This document shows positions 41,933-51,910 of a DNA stretch of 64,000 nt, piece after piece. Source of the stretch: Taxillus chinensis. Lineage: Eukaryota; Streptophyta; Magnoliopsida; Santalales; Loranthaceae. Each line of letters begins with the position of its first letter. The first letter of the stretch is position 1. The translations under genes and the position numbers were made by a program. Location: assembly GCA_023512835.1 (NCBI GenBank), contig JAKCVP010000016.1:1-64000 (forward strand). Reading direction: 5' to 3'. Under the pieces are notes generated by a model. That model was not told the origin of the DNA and ran no database searches. It saw only the letters and a program-made list of their open reading frames with translations.

Positions 41933-44486
41933 GCAGCATGAGCTAAAGTGCGCCCGTCACAAAGTCACAAGCGAAAATTCTCATCGGCCAGGCTGGAGCA
42001 CTGGCAGTAGCCGATGTCAGACTGTTGGAGCCGATTTGTAACTACTACGGCACGAATTTTTGCCGCTGCCGTAATGTGTGAGTAATGCTAGCAGCCATCT
42101 AGGTAGGTGGTAGACGCCTCAGGCTGGGCCTGGGGAAGTGAATTGGTGAACATAGTCTGCTGGCGGGTGGTACGAAGCTGTTAGTACCAGTGGAAGAAGA
42201 AGCGATCAAGGCGTGGCTTGGAATGGGCAGAAACACTAGTGATGGACGCGATGGTGAGGCGGGTTGCATCGTTATGTGCAGAAAGCACACAGACGATCGC
42301 GGTCAGTACCTTGCAGGCGATTGCAGAATTTTGACCAGGCAATTACCTGCAGCACTGTCCGTATACATCGTTACTTGAGCGAGCCTACATAAGCGTGCGA
42401 GCGCTTTGTATGAGGGCTTGATAGTCTAGCCGGGGATGGCGATACCCTCGTTTCCTTTAGCGAAAGAACATCCTCGCCGGGACAGGACAGTCGATGGCTC
42501 GGGAGTGGGTGGTGAACGTCACGGGAATTCCAGGCTCTCAGATCACCTGCGACCGGCTCAGAGGAGTTCCTGATGCATCAGCTTGGACAGCTCCAGAAGT
42601 CGTTTGTAGCACCATCTGGCTCGACAGTCGCACATGAGGCGATTAGCGGCTTGGGAGGTTGAGCGGAGGTCCCAGCTCGAGGTCTTGGCCCTGCGCGTCT
42701 AAAGAGATCGGCTGCTTGGCACTCGCTACCGATAGGCAGAGACAGCAAGCTGTCTACACTTGGCTTGCGGGTAGCCCGAGCGTTGAATTGTGAGGGTGTC
42801 TGGGGTGTCGGACGATCCAGTGTGCGGCTGTGCTCGTTGTTATCTTGGTGATGATCATCCCACTGCTTTGGGTGCAAAAGGCCCCGAAGTATTGAAACAG
42901 GCCGGATCACACGAGCAATAATATATTGATCGACTCGGTCGTCACACTTCTTGAGATTGCTCATGATCTTCGTGTATGGTTGGAGCTTCCGGATATCCTA
43001 TGTCAAAATCATACCGCACGCGTGCATTGTTAGACAGCCACCGATGCTGGAGCTAGCTACTAGCTTGGAGAGCTCAAGGCCAGTGGACAAGTTCGGTGGC
43101 ATAGCTTGACATTCGCAAAAGAGCCGGGTTTGGTCAAAGCGGTCCTCGACAGGCGCAGATAGGCGAAAGCTGTAGTTGTTGACTGTCAAGAAATGAGGAA
43201 GACCAAGGCGTCCCACTGGCCACCAGTCTTGGCCCATCCTGTCGTGTCCGTGACATCCAGTCATGCAGGTGTCGAGGCCCTCCTCAAATCTATGTTGGCT
43301 CCCCGTCGCCACCACAACGCATGGCGGAGCAGGACGCCGAGTGAAGTCAGTGGTGGTCCAGTGGTGGTCAGATGGCTGGGGCGTGAGTCGCGGAGGCCGG
43401 ATGCAATGGCGAGCTAGACATCAAGCAGGGAGGCACGATCACATGCACGCGAATAAGCTCTTTGCCGATCGTCTGCACTGCACGAGGTTCATTATTGTCG
43501 TGAGAAAATGGCCGAGTACGAGGTGGATGGGGCGACGGTGGTGACTGAGGGGTGAGGATGGCACGGAGGGAGCGGTAGAAGCAGTGTCACGTTGCACTGC
43601 CTCCAAGCCCCAAGAACGCCAAACAAAGCAAGTGCGACTGGGTCCGACATCAGGTAAAGGTCCGTGCGGTCGAACCGCGTTCTCGACAAGTACAGTATTG
43701 CTCTTGGGATCCCGTCCCATCACCACACGAGCCACCTACCTTAAGGAGCTACATAGTGGGATTGCCACTTGTTCAGAATGAGAATTCAAACCCCTGCGAA
43801 TCTCTGCGGGTATAAAAGCTGCGCGATGTCTGTGTAAGATTCCTGTCGGCGCCGCCGTCAAACCTGATAGAAGTCGAATTCGAGCGTCATATGGCGTAAG
43901 GTCGTAGGACTTCACTAGTCACTTGATGCTTGGAAGAGCTGGCGATCCATTGAGACGAAAATGAAGGGGAACCTGCATGTCATTAGGAGCCGCAGAAAGG
44001 AGCCGGCTGGGATCGCTATTGAAGGAGCCTTTGCCATCTCCCTCCTCCACCACAAGTTAACCTGGGGCCCACCGGTGGCGGCCATTGGTCGACTCTCAGG
44101 CTGATTACCAAAAACAGTAGTAAATGATGTAGATGCCATCTTCTACTCTGTCTTTGATAGCTGTGTCTGCATTCTCGACAAAGTCAGCAGTGAGTGACAC
44201 GTTAAGGATGATGAGGGCTTTAGACATGGCCTAAAGATATTCTAGCAGCGGCGTACAGGTGTGCAGGTCAATCGACGCAAGTCAAAGATATTGAAAGATA
44301 CTGGATGATGGTGACTCGTCCTGGCACGACGATTACGTTTCGCTGGTCTATCTAGTTCAAGCTCCTTTGCAGGTCGTCTTGGTCAAGACTGGAGAGAGCA
44401 AAAAAAGCTGAAGAGCCTTTGGGGTACATGAATCTATTAGAACCCTGTCACCTTCCAAGCTGGCTCCTCACAGTCCACTCGCCACA
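41933..44486. other. Gene-poor region, about 2.5 kb
   Basis: Long stretch without a supported gene. Open frames at 42578-42964 and 42998-43315 (minus) and 43193-43544 (plus) overlap or lack motif, hydrophobic segments and splice logic. A TATAAAA sequence near 43812 is not followed by a convincing reading frame (the first ATG gives 47 codons). A TAGGTAGGT motif occurs near 42100. It may be degenerate DNA or hold genes or RNAs I cannot recognise. Confidence 0.5.
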
Positions 44487-46022
44487 TTACTTTTGCATTG
44501 CTTCCTCCACAAACGCCTCGAAATTGTCGTCATGCTCCTGACGAGAAACAGCCGGGTTGATCGAGGAGGTCGAAAAGGGAGCTTGTGCCGGTTCGTGGTA
44601 AGAATTTGCGAAAAACATGTTTTGGTCATCTGCTGTCGGTCTCTGGAAGTGCTGCGGATGCTGCATACCAGCCTGTGCAGTCTGTTGACCAAGACCCCAC
44701 TGCGGAAACATATTCGCATGAAATTGAGAGAATGGCGTGCCAGAGTGCTGAGGAAATCCCGAGGGGAGGTTGCCGAGTTGGGCCAGCTGACGAACAAATG
44801 GATTCGCACACATCTGGCCGCGACCTTGATATTGCACCGGTGGCTGGTGCAAATTCTGACCAGTGTACCGATGTAGATTCTGAGCGAAGTTCGCATTGGT
44901 CTGCTGGTCATGCTGAGCTGTTCCACCGCCAGACCGCTGCCAAACTGTACGCACGGTTTTCAATAAGCGCCAGGCGTTCTCGGCCTCGTATGATACCGGA
45001 ATGGGATTCATCAATTGCTGCGCCCGCTGGATGCTCTGTGCGCTATTTTGTAGTGGACCTTGACCGTCGACACGGGGCACCACGTGTTCGCCAAATTGCG
45101 GGGATGAGGGCCCTCCGGATTGCTGTACACCATACCTAGACTGGGTAGGCGGTACAATGGGCTGATGCGTCTGTTCAAACAGTCGGCTCATAATTGGAAG
45201 GGAATCTGTGGGCATGTGACTACCAGACTGCGTAGGCGTGAGCTGGTCCACATCCGGTTCCGAGGGAGCGCTTGACCCAGAAGAGGCCGGCGAACTTTCC
45301 CATGGTGACGACTCCCCCATAATGGATGCAAGTGACTGGTCTGGAACGAAGGCTGCGCTAGGGGAATGCATAGATGGTAGTTTCTGCTGGAACCAGTTGG
45401 AATCAGTAGGAGATGGACTTAAGTCTCGCAAGAATGGAGAGCTCTGCTGGGTGTGTTGAGCTCTAAGAGTGTTTCGAATCTGTTCTTGTTTCAACAACAT
45501 CTCAGTGAATGGAGAATTTACTGTTGGAGGCTCCGTTGAATCAGGGCTTGTTAATGCTTGACTCGTGGAATCGTTCTGCTCTGTTTCAGACTCCTGCTGA
45601 TTTTGCCTTGACCGCATCTGTTCAAGCCCGCCTAAACTTTTGCTCAGCTGTGAGCACGTACCCACGATATCCAGAGCTTGTTCCACTCGGAGGATACGGT
45701 TGCTCAGTTCCACCCATTGCGTGGTTACAAAATCGAGGAAGCCGGTCGGATTGGAAGCGATGGCCTCTGCGACGTATCTCGGCAACTGTTCTAGAATGTC
45801 TGGTCTGAGAATGATGGATCCGTCCTCGAGTTTTGTGAGACACTTGTACTGGCCGTTCTTGAAGTCGTCCTCACTGTAGGGGGTGAGGTGCAAAGGCATG
45901 CTGTTATTGGTTCTCTTCGCCAGACCTGGTGTATGACTTGAGAAGGAACCCTCACGCTTGCCAGTGCCAGAGTTGAAAGGCAGGTCTTGGGTAGCGTTGC
46001 TGACATTCGATTGGGCATCCAT
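44487..46022 (-). CDS. Uncharacterised Gln/Ser/Pro-rich protein
   Basis: A 511-residue single-exon open frame from the first ATG at 46022. I do not recognise the family. An ordered part lies at about residues 45-135 (TPYSEDDFKNGQYKCLTKLE, then ILRPDILEQLPRYVAEAIAS and a helical WVELSNRILRVEQALD). The rest is disordered, rich in Gln, Ser and Pro, with many SP/TP sites and a His/Gln-rich part at the C-terminus, ending in an acidic EAFVEEAMQK. There is no signal peptide or membrane segment. Such composition is common in fungal transcription co-regulators, but that is only a suggestion. Length and absence of stops over 1.5 kb make chance unlikely. Confidence 0.6.
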   Translation of the reverse strand: MDAQSNVSNATQDLPFNSGTGKREGSFSSHTPGLAKRTNNSMPLHLTPYSEDDFKNGQYKCLTKLEDGSIILRPDILEQLPRYVAEAIASNPTGFLDFVTTQWVELSNRILRVEQALDIVGTCSQLSKSLGGLEQMRSRQNQQESETEQNDSTSQALTSPDSTEPPTVNSPFTEMLLKQEQIRNTLRAQHTQQSSPFLRDLSPSPTDSNWFQQKLPSMHSPSAAFVPDQSLASIMGESSPWESSPASSGSSAPSEPDVDQLTPTQSGSHMPTDSLPIMSRLFEQTHQPIVPPTQSRYGVQQSGGPSSPQFGEHVVPRVDGQGPLQNSAQSIQRAQQLMNPIPVSYEAENAWRLLKTVRTVWQRSGGGTAQHDQQTNANFAQNLHRYTGQNLHQPPVQYQGRGQMCANPFVRQLAQLGNLPSGFPQHSGTPFSQFHANMFPQWGLGQQTAQAGMQHPQHFQRPTADDQNMFFANSYHEPAQAPFSTSSINPAVSRQEHDDNFEAFVEEAMQK

Positions 46023-46312
46023 CCTGCGTGCTTCAGACTGCCTGACAACTGACCTTTCGCTGTAGCCTGTGCCAACAAGAAAAGAAGACAACGCGGACAG
46101 CGAGTCACGCACGTATGGTTTAGGCAAGGCCACGCTTGAAGAGAAAGGCTGGACTGGACGATGGACGAAAAGCTTGTCTGAGATGGCCGCGGGCTTGTGA
46201 ATGGAACCGCGCGCGAGATACTGAAATCTTCTACTATCAGGTTGCGTGTCAACTGAGTCGCTACAAAATCACCACTTCCAACAGAGCCGCACTGAGACGT
46301 GTATTGAATTCG

Positions 46313-47341
46313 TCATTGCAGGCCTTTGCCCGCTCGAAGCTTTGCTACAAGGTCTGGGTTCGTGACGAAAGCTCTGCCGAAGACAACCGCGACGCCATGC
46401 GAGGTGTTGTTCGCGACAGCTTCCTCGGCATCTTCTGGCGAGTAGCCTCCAGCAAGTAGGAGAGGCTTGCCTTTCGACCAGCGGTCAATGAATGCTCCCA
46501 GCGGTTGACTACCGTCGACATCGACTCTGCCGGCCATGCGTGAGTCGACCAGGTGAGTTTACGCAACGTCCAGCTCTTTAAATGTGTCAACAAGATCTGT
46601 AAACTGAGCCAGAGTATCCTCGAAGCTCGCACCCATGCCTCCGTGTGTACTCCAAGGTGTGAGGTAAAAGTCAAGTCGATCATTGCCAACAGAATTGCTC
46701 ACAGACCTAGCGACTTCGACAGCAAAGCGAGATCGATTAGAGATGCTACCACCCCATTTGTCAGTACGCTTATTGACGGAACTTTGCGTGAACTGATCGA
46801 CAAGCGATCCGTTTCCTCCATGTATCTCCACTCCGTCAAACTCAGCTTCATTTATGGCAGCCTCGGCGGCAGAGGTGAAGTCGGCTATATACGTCTCTAT
46901 CTCGGCTTCCGTCATAGCTCGCGGAATGTGACATCCAGCAGTCTCTGGCACAGGCGAGGCGGACACCACATCGCCCGTCCCTTGCTGTTGTTTTAGCGCA
47001 GGGTCCGCTTGTCTACCTAGAGCCCAGAGCTGAAGATATATGATGCCGCCGGCTTGGTGAACGCCGTCAACTACATGCTTCCAGGCGGCCACTTGTTCTG
47101 GCGTCCAGATGCCAGCACGGAGCTCGGTCCATCCGCTCGCAGCGGCCGATATATACGTTGCTTCAGCTATTATGAGCGTGCCTGGTATGCAGGACCGATC
47201 GACGTAGTAGTCTCTCGCGCAAGGCTCAATGATGTTGCGGCCATTGACCATCTGGCTGCCGACAGGGCCCATGACAACGCGCGACGTGAGGGTGACATTT
47301 CCGATCGTTAGAGGCTGGAGAAGACTCTTGAATGGTGACAT
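46313..47341 (-). pseudogene. Old Yellow Enzyme-type NADH:flavin oxidoreductase, disrupted
   Basis: From the ATG at 47341 the frame encodes an OYE-family TIM barrel: SPFKSLLQPLTIGNVTLTSR at the start, MTEAEIETYIADFTSAAEAA, and FDGVEIHGGNGSLVDQFTQ, which carries the substrate-binding His/Asn-type pair of the family. An in-frame TAA at 46559-46561 then stops translation after about 260 residues, at the place where the family has an aromatic residue before xHLVxSR. The same frame continues intact after it (SRMAGRVDVDGSQPLGAF, then GGYSPEDAEEAVANNTSHGVAVVFGRAFVTNPDLV) and ends at 46313, short of the usual C-terminus. Intact relatives have about 360-380 residues. An intron covering the stop would remove conserved residues, so I read it as a pseudogene. 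It lies next to the AT-rich relic on its promoter side. Confidence 0.8.
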
Positions 47342-47399
47342 TGCTTCATATGGTCTTGAAGAAAGCAAATGATGATGCAGAAGTCCCCCTCCTAGCCTC

Positions 47400-48150
47400 T
47401 TACGGGATTTGACTTGGAATTATTGGTGGCGATCACCATATACACTGAGTAGTCAAAAGTCTGGCTATTCTGTCAGGTATAGCTAGAAAAAGGAGTGTTT
47501 TTTATTCGCTTTAAATAGCGCAATTCAAGGCTTATAGAACTATTTTTTCAATTAAAACAAAGCTCTTTAATACCTTATAAACTAGCCTCTTACTTTATAT
47601 ACTACTACGATCTAGTAGTATATTGCAAGGTGTGTGTGGTCACAATACCTACACCATAGCAGATGAGACTAACCCCCAAAAGGCTAGATCACGCTGTAGC
47701 GGCTAGTGTCGCCGATACACGTGGTCTCCACACATCGATATATAACATCACCATCACGGTAAGATGGTAATGCAGTACCTACGTTCTCTCCACCTTACAC
47801 GCACCTATGACATCTCTCCACCTTACACCTTATTCTTTTTCTCCTTGTCGCGACGCAGTCGGTATCTATAACCGCTTCAAAACTTATGGACCCTAATTGC
47901 TTATTCGATAGAGTTATACGTATCTACTAGGGGTACGTCGCGTACGTGGATATATTAATACTATAGGCTGTGCGGTAATATCCAGGAGAGATACGTCTAT
48001 TTCTAACGCGTACAATTATCACTAGAATTTGATATAAGTCACACGCTCAGATGAGGTAAATTATTTTTAGAAGGAAAGGGGGGGCTCGTCATACCTAACC
48101 TTCCGACAGACTCTAATAAATCTGTCACCCGCTACTTACCGCACTTCTTC
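47400..48150. mobile_element. Second AT-rich, RIP-like relic
   Basis: About 750 bp of A/T-rich, TA-rich, non-coding sequence directly upstream of the broken oxidoreductase gene. It contains the diverged copy of the short TG..CA element (47624-47799). After it the composition recovers gradually toward the CVNH gene. No protein remnant of a transposon could be read. Confidence 0.6.
47624..47799. mobile_element. Diverged second copy of the 174-bp TG..CA element
   Basis: About 176 bp that align along their length with the element at 37941-38114: start TGCAAGGTGTGTGTGGTCAC, a shared AAAAGGCTAGATCAC region, the hairpin arms (47686-47702 and about 47711-47727), ATCGATATATAACATCACCA, and end CCACCTTACA. 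Several differences are C/T or G/A. No matching target duplication flanks it. The right-end motif CTCTCCACCTTACAC recurs about 28 bp downstream, so its end is uncertain. Confidence 0.72.
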
Positions 48151-48642
48151 CTTGTGCAGGAACGCGGTCACAATCCTCCCATGCGTTTGTGTACGTGTGT
48201 CAAATCGGTTCGGATGGAGAAGTTACGGCCTGTCTTGAACCGTGATCCGACTCAAACCTTGACCCTTTGCCATCCCGGTCGCCCCTGCTCAAGCGTGTCA
48301 AGCCACAGACCCACTAGGCCCCGCGCAGTAGTCAAGCGAGATATCGGCATAATGGTTGGCAGTACGCGGGCAGACTCCACGAATAGATCTGGATACACTC
48401 TGGTCACTTCTGACCATTGCAGTCACTCTCTATCACCCTGGGTGGGGCCATGAATGCGGCGCATATTGCAGGGCCAGCTGCGCCGGCTCAGCCACATTAA
48501 GCGTAACCTCCTCGTACCTTACACTTCAACAGGTCTGCCGCCTTCCGCTTGACGTGACCTGCATCTCTTATAATCTCTCCCCTGCCATCCTGGTGTCTTT
48601 CCTCTGCAAAACCTAATCTCGTACTATTCACTTACACACAGC
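48151..48642. other. Promoter region of the CVNH gene
   Basis: About 490 bp between the AT-rich relic and the CVNH start, of normal composition, ending in a CT-rich and ACAC-rich leader. No gene seen. Confidence 0.5.
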
Positions 48643-49767
48643 ATGTCTGCGAACGACTACTACGGCTCCTACGACGACGGCCAAAGTCATCAACTCCAGT
48701 ACAATCAGCAGCAAGGCCAGTACGGTCAAAGCTACAACCAGCCTCCTCAAGGTCGCCAGGGCTACGGCGCTCCATCGAATCAGTACGGAGCTCCCTCCCA
48801 TGACCAAGCATATGGCGCTCCTCAGCAAGGTCAGCATAGTCATCATTCTCACAATCAAAGCTATGGTGGCTCCCAGGGCCAGGACGTGAACCAGTACGGC
48901 CAGCCAAACACCTACAAGGACTACACTGGTAGCGGCCAGCAGCATGGGCATGGTCAGCATTACGGCCAAGAGTCCTCTTATGCTCAACATGGTGCCTATC
49001 CACCCCAGTCGACAGAGCACTCTGGGTACGGCAATCCCGCATATGAGCAGCACGTTCAGCCTCCCTACCCAGGTCAGCCCGCCGCAGGGGCTGATGGCGA
49101 CCGCGGCATCATGGGTGCTCTGGCGGGTGGTGCGGCAGGCGCCTACGGAGGCCACAAAGTCAACCACGGCATCCTCGGCACTATTGGTGGTGCAGTGGCA
49201 GGCTCAATGCTCGAAGACTTTGCGAAGAAGCAGAAGCACAACCACGACGAAAAGAAGCATGAAGAGCAGCAATACGGCGCCCCCGTGTCCTATGGAAAGC
49301 CTGAAAAGCACAAGAAAGACAAGAAGGAGAAGAACAAGGGCTTTGGCCGCCGGGACAGCAGCTCCAGCTCTTCATCCAGCGATTCCAGCGATGACGAGAA
49401 GAAGAAATGGAAGAAGGCGCAGAAGCACGGTGGCGGCGGTGGAAGCATGAGGGGCAACTTCTCCGGTTCGGCGCGAGACATCAGGCTCGATCGTGACTTT
49501 GACCTCGTTGCTCAGTGCGCGGATGTCAGTGGCCACGGAAGACAGTCCAGCTTGAATTTGAACAGCTGTTTGACCAACGAGTGGGGTAACTTGAAGTGGG
49601 AGCGCAATGGAAACTTCGGCGGTAGTGCGCGGAATGTAAGGCTTGTGGACGGAGGACGCGTGCTTGAGGCTGAACTCAACGATGGCAATGGAGGCTGGAG
49701 GCACTCGGCTATTCGCCTGGACGAACGAATCGGGAATGAGAACGGCGAACTGAGGTTTATCGATTGA
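48643..49767 (+). CDS. Cyanovirin-N homology (CVNH) lectin-like protein with glycine-zipper and prion-like head
   Basis: This 374-residue single-exon protein has three parts. Residues 1-150 are Gln/Gly/Tyr/His-rich with repeated YGAP and QYGQ units, a prion-like composition. Residues about 152-195 (GIMGALAGGAAGAYGG and GILGTIGGAVAGSMLEDF) form two glycine-zipper helices able to insert into or pack at membranes. After a Lys-rich stretch and a Ser/Asp run (about 240-255) the C-terminal about 105 residues form a CVNH domain: GNFSGSARDIRLD, the Cys pair (QCADVSG and NSCLTNEWGNLKW), the second internal repeat GNFGGSARNVRLVDGG, and ending GELRFID. CVNH domains bind high-mannose glycans in several fungi. 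There is no signal peptide, so it is probably intracellular. Confidence 0.9.
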   Translation: MSANDYYGSYDDGQSHQLQYNQQQGQYGQSYNQPPQGRQGYGAPSNQYGAPSHDQAYGAPQQGQHSHHSHNQSYGGSQGQDVNQYGQPNTYKDYTGSGQQHGHGQHYGQESSYAQHGAYPPQSTEHSGYGNPAYEQHVQPPYPGQPAAGADGDRGIMGALAGGAAGAYGGHKVNHGILGTIGGAVAGSMLEDFAKKQKHNHDEKKHEEQQYGAPVSYGKPEKHKKDKKEKNKGFGRRDSSSSSSSSDSSDDEKKKWKKAQKHGGGGGSMRGNFSGSARDIRLDRDFDLVAQCADVSGHGRQSSLNLNSCLTNEWGNLKWERNGNFGGSARNVRLVDGGRVLEAELNDGNGGWRHSAIRLDERIGNENGELRFID

Positions 49768-50124
49768 GGTGCTGGTGTGAAGGGGCCGTCTCAAGCACTT
49801 TATGTACCTATGCTTTAGTCTCTGGTTGGGCCCAGAGAGAGGTCCTACAGAGCGACCTGGATGCGAGTATGATCGACGAACGAGGGAGCATCATCCAGCA
49901 GTACCTCGATACATTCTCAAATGTACTATCCTTACGAACATTGAGTTGAGCATTCTGCCAGGACCCAGAACAATACTCCAAATATGATACCCGCTTAGTG
50001 CAACTCACTGCAAAATGTATATCGCTAGAGCGAAGACTTATGAAAATGCCTAGAACCTGCCTCCGGTGCGCGGCCGACTCCTCGATCGGCCTCTTTCTCC
50101 TTCCTTTGGAGCACTTCGTCGCGC
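49768..50124. other. Short convergent intergenic region
   Basis: About 360 bp between two 3' ends; nothing recognised. Confidence 0.6.
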
Positions 50125-51357
50125 CTAACGACCAGCACCATTTGCAAGGAAAGTCTGCAGCTGCTTCCTCAACATACGGCCACCCTCTTGCCGAATGACA
50201 GGCATAGCATGCGTCTTGAACAATTCCATTCCTTGGCCCTTCCAATCCATGTCGACGCCATGCTTTCCCACAGCTCTGGGATCGTCTCGGGGGTCCCGGG
50301 GTCTGCGGTCCCGGCCAGACGTGGTGTTCGATCGCCTTGGGCGCGCGCCATACTCGGGAGCATATCTTGGATCGTCATAGGGGTCATCATAGCGAACTGA
50401 GCGTCTCCGATCGTCGTAGCGTGGGTCGCGTTGGTCTCTTGGGTCGCGCGGACGTACAGCGCGGCTGGGAGGAGCGTAGCCGGCCTCGTCGTCCCAAGCA
50501 CTCCGTCGACGGCGTGGCCGCTCGCTGTCGTAGCCTCTTTCATGGCGTTCGTCGTCATCATAAGCGTAAGAGCGCGGCCGCTGCTGCCGACGAGGCTGGG
50601 GCCGCTCTTCGTAGTCATCTTCGTAGCCTGGTGGAGGCCGTCGCCGGCCGGCTCCACGAGATGCGCCGTATGCAGCGGCTGCCCCTCCTGCACCAGCGGC
50701 CAATGCACCTGCGCCTGGTCCGCCCGCATCCTCGGGGTCGCGGCGCGAGCGTGTGCGGTCTGGAATGTCGTAGCTGCTGCTCCCGTTCACGGGTGGCATT
50801 CCTCTGCCGGGTCCATCGTCGTCTGGCGGCGGGCGTCGACGACGCTCCTTCTTCAGCTGCTCGCCCTCGTCTGATTCATATCCATTCCGTCGCTCCCTGA
50901 AGCGTCTGTTATCTGGACCATCCTTCCTCTCTAGGTCGCGGGGTCTTGCGCTCCGCTTCGTCTTCTCATCCGGAACGAAATCAATGCGTCCGTCACGATG
51001 GCGAACGTAGTGGCCTTCGATACTGCCGTCGGACTCGTTGCCGTCATTTGGTTCTTGGAGTCTGACCTGCGAGTCAGAGCGGTTGCGACGGGAAGGTCGA
51101 TCAGGGTCTCTCATCGCGCTGCGAGGGCGGGGCTTCTCTGCTTTCTCGGGGTTCTGCCGGGGAGCTTGCTGACCGCCGCGGGGGTCGTCGTCTGGAGCGT
51201 CTTGACCGCTGTGGTCGTAAAAGGGCGGGGGGTCGATAGTGGAGCTGCCTGGGGGGCTTCGTTGTCTCCGGCGGTGCTTGCGGTCGTAAGTGTTGTCTGG
51301 GGGCTCGTCGTAGTATTCTCGTCTCGAGGAGCGCGCGGGGCGGTCGTAGGACGACAT
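50125..51357 (-). CDS. Arg/Asp/Pro-rich disordered protein
   Basis: A 410-residue single-exon protein from the ATG at 51357 (upstream in-frame codons are non-ATG). It is built almost wholly of charged low-complexity sequence: RSSRREYYDEPP near the start, many RRR/PPP clusters, DPRDQRDPRYDD-type units and SYAYDDDERHERGYDSE. One short Ala/Gly helix (AGALAAGAGGAAAAYGASRGAG, about residues 220-240) interrupts it. The C-terminal 50 residues look ordered and conserved-like: KHGVDMDWKGQGMELFKTH, then MRVIRQ-like and MLRKQLQTFL. Similar Arg-rich proteins of unknown function occur widely in filamentous ascomycetes. No signal peptide, membrane segment or catalytic motif. Confidence 0.72.
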   Translation of the reverse strand: MSSYDRPARSSRREYYDEPPDNTYDRKHRRRQRSPPGSSTIDPPPFYDHSGQDAPDDDPRGGQQAPRQNPEKAEKPRPRSAMRDPDRPSRRNRSDSQVRLQEPNDGNESDGSIEGHYVRHRDGRIDFVPDEKTKRSARPRDLERKDGPDNRRFRERRNGYESDEGEQLKKERRRRPPPDDDGPGRGMPPVNGSSSYDIPDRTRSRRDPEDAGGPGAGALAAGAGGAAAAYGASRGAGRRRPPPGYEDDYEERPQPRRQQRPRSYAYDDDERHERGYDSERPRRRRSAWDDEAGYAPPSRAVRPRDPRDQRDPRYDDRRRSVRYDDPYDDPRYAPEYGARPRRSNTTSGRDRRPRDPRDDPRAVGKHGVDMDWKGQGMELFKTHAMPVIRQEGGRMLRKQLQTFLANGAGR

Positions 51358-51910
51358 GGCGGAGTCGAGGGCGAGGGCGGGATTTTGAGGCAAGGAGTCA
51401 GGCACAGGCACGAGAGTGTCGTCAGGGCTAGGTCGGAATGTATGGAAGCAGCTGTACGATGATGTGGTGGTGAGACTGGAGGTGGGAAAAAGTGCGCTGG
51501 CCGGCGGTGATTGGGGGAGAGTGTGGACGGCGGAGGGGTAATGCAGCGTGACGTCTCAGTCAGCCGATCCTTTCCTTCTTGCAAGGCCAGCCAGACTGAC
51601 CAGCGTCACCGTCTAGAACTCGAGCAGATCTGTCCGGCCCTGCGTCGTGTGCCCAACAACCTGCTGAGCAACCCTTCGGCTGTCGCCTGCATGTGAGAGC
51701 CCGAAGCTACTCGTCAGAGGCGTCGCGAGAAAGCTGACCAGCATCACAAGCGTAAGCCCGGCATGTGTGTACCTGCGACGAGCCTCCCGCCCGCTGCCTC
51801 ACGCTTTGCCATTCATTTTTCAAACTATTATTGTACTGTTGTATCCGTCGTTGCACCGGCTCTGATGCCGACCTGAATCGCTGTAAAACCAGGGGGTATC
51901 TAACGCAAGC
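51358..51910. other. Intergenic region
   Basis: About 550 bp, promoter of the leftward disordered-protein gene and 3' flank of the hydrolase gene. No gene supported. Confidence 0.55.

Noticed and set aside
42578..42964. 128-codon open frame with an ATG start on the minus strand
   Set aside because: Random-looking sequence without recognisable features; kept out because nothing beyond length supports it.
43915..44139. 74-codon minus-strand open frame and the overlapping 47-codon plus-strand frame after a TATAAAA
   Set aside because: Neither has motif, signal or length support.
46559..46600. An intron starting GTAAAC at the oxidoreductase stop
   Set aside because: The nearest acceptor would make it about 36 bp long and would delete the conserved HLVxSR segment.
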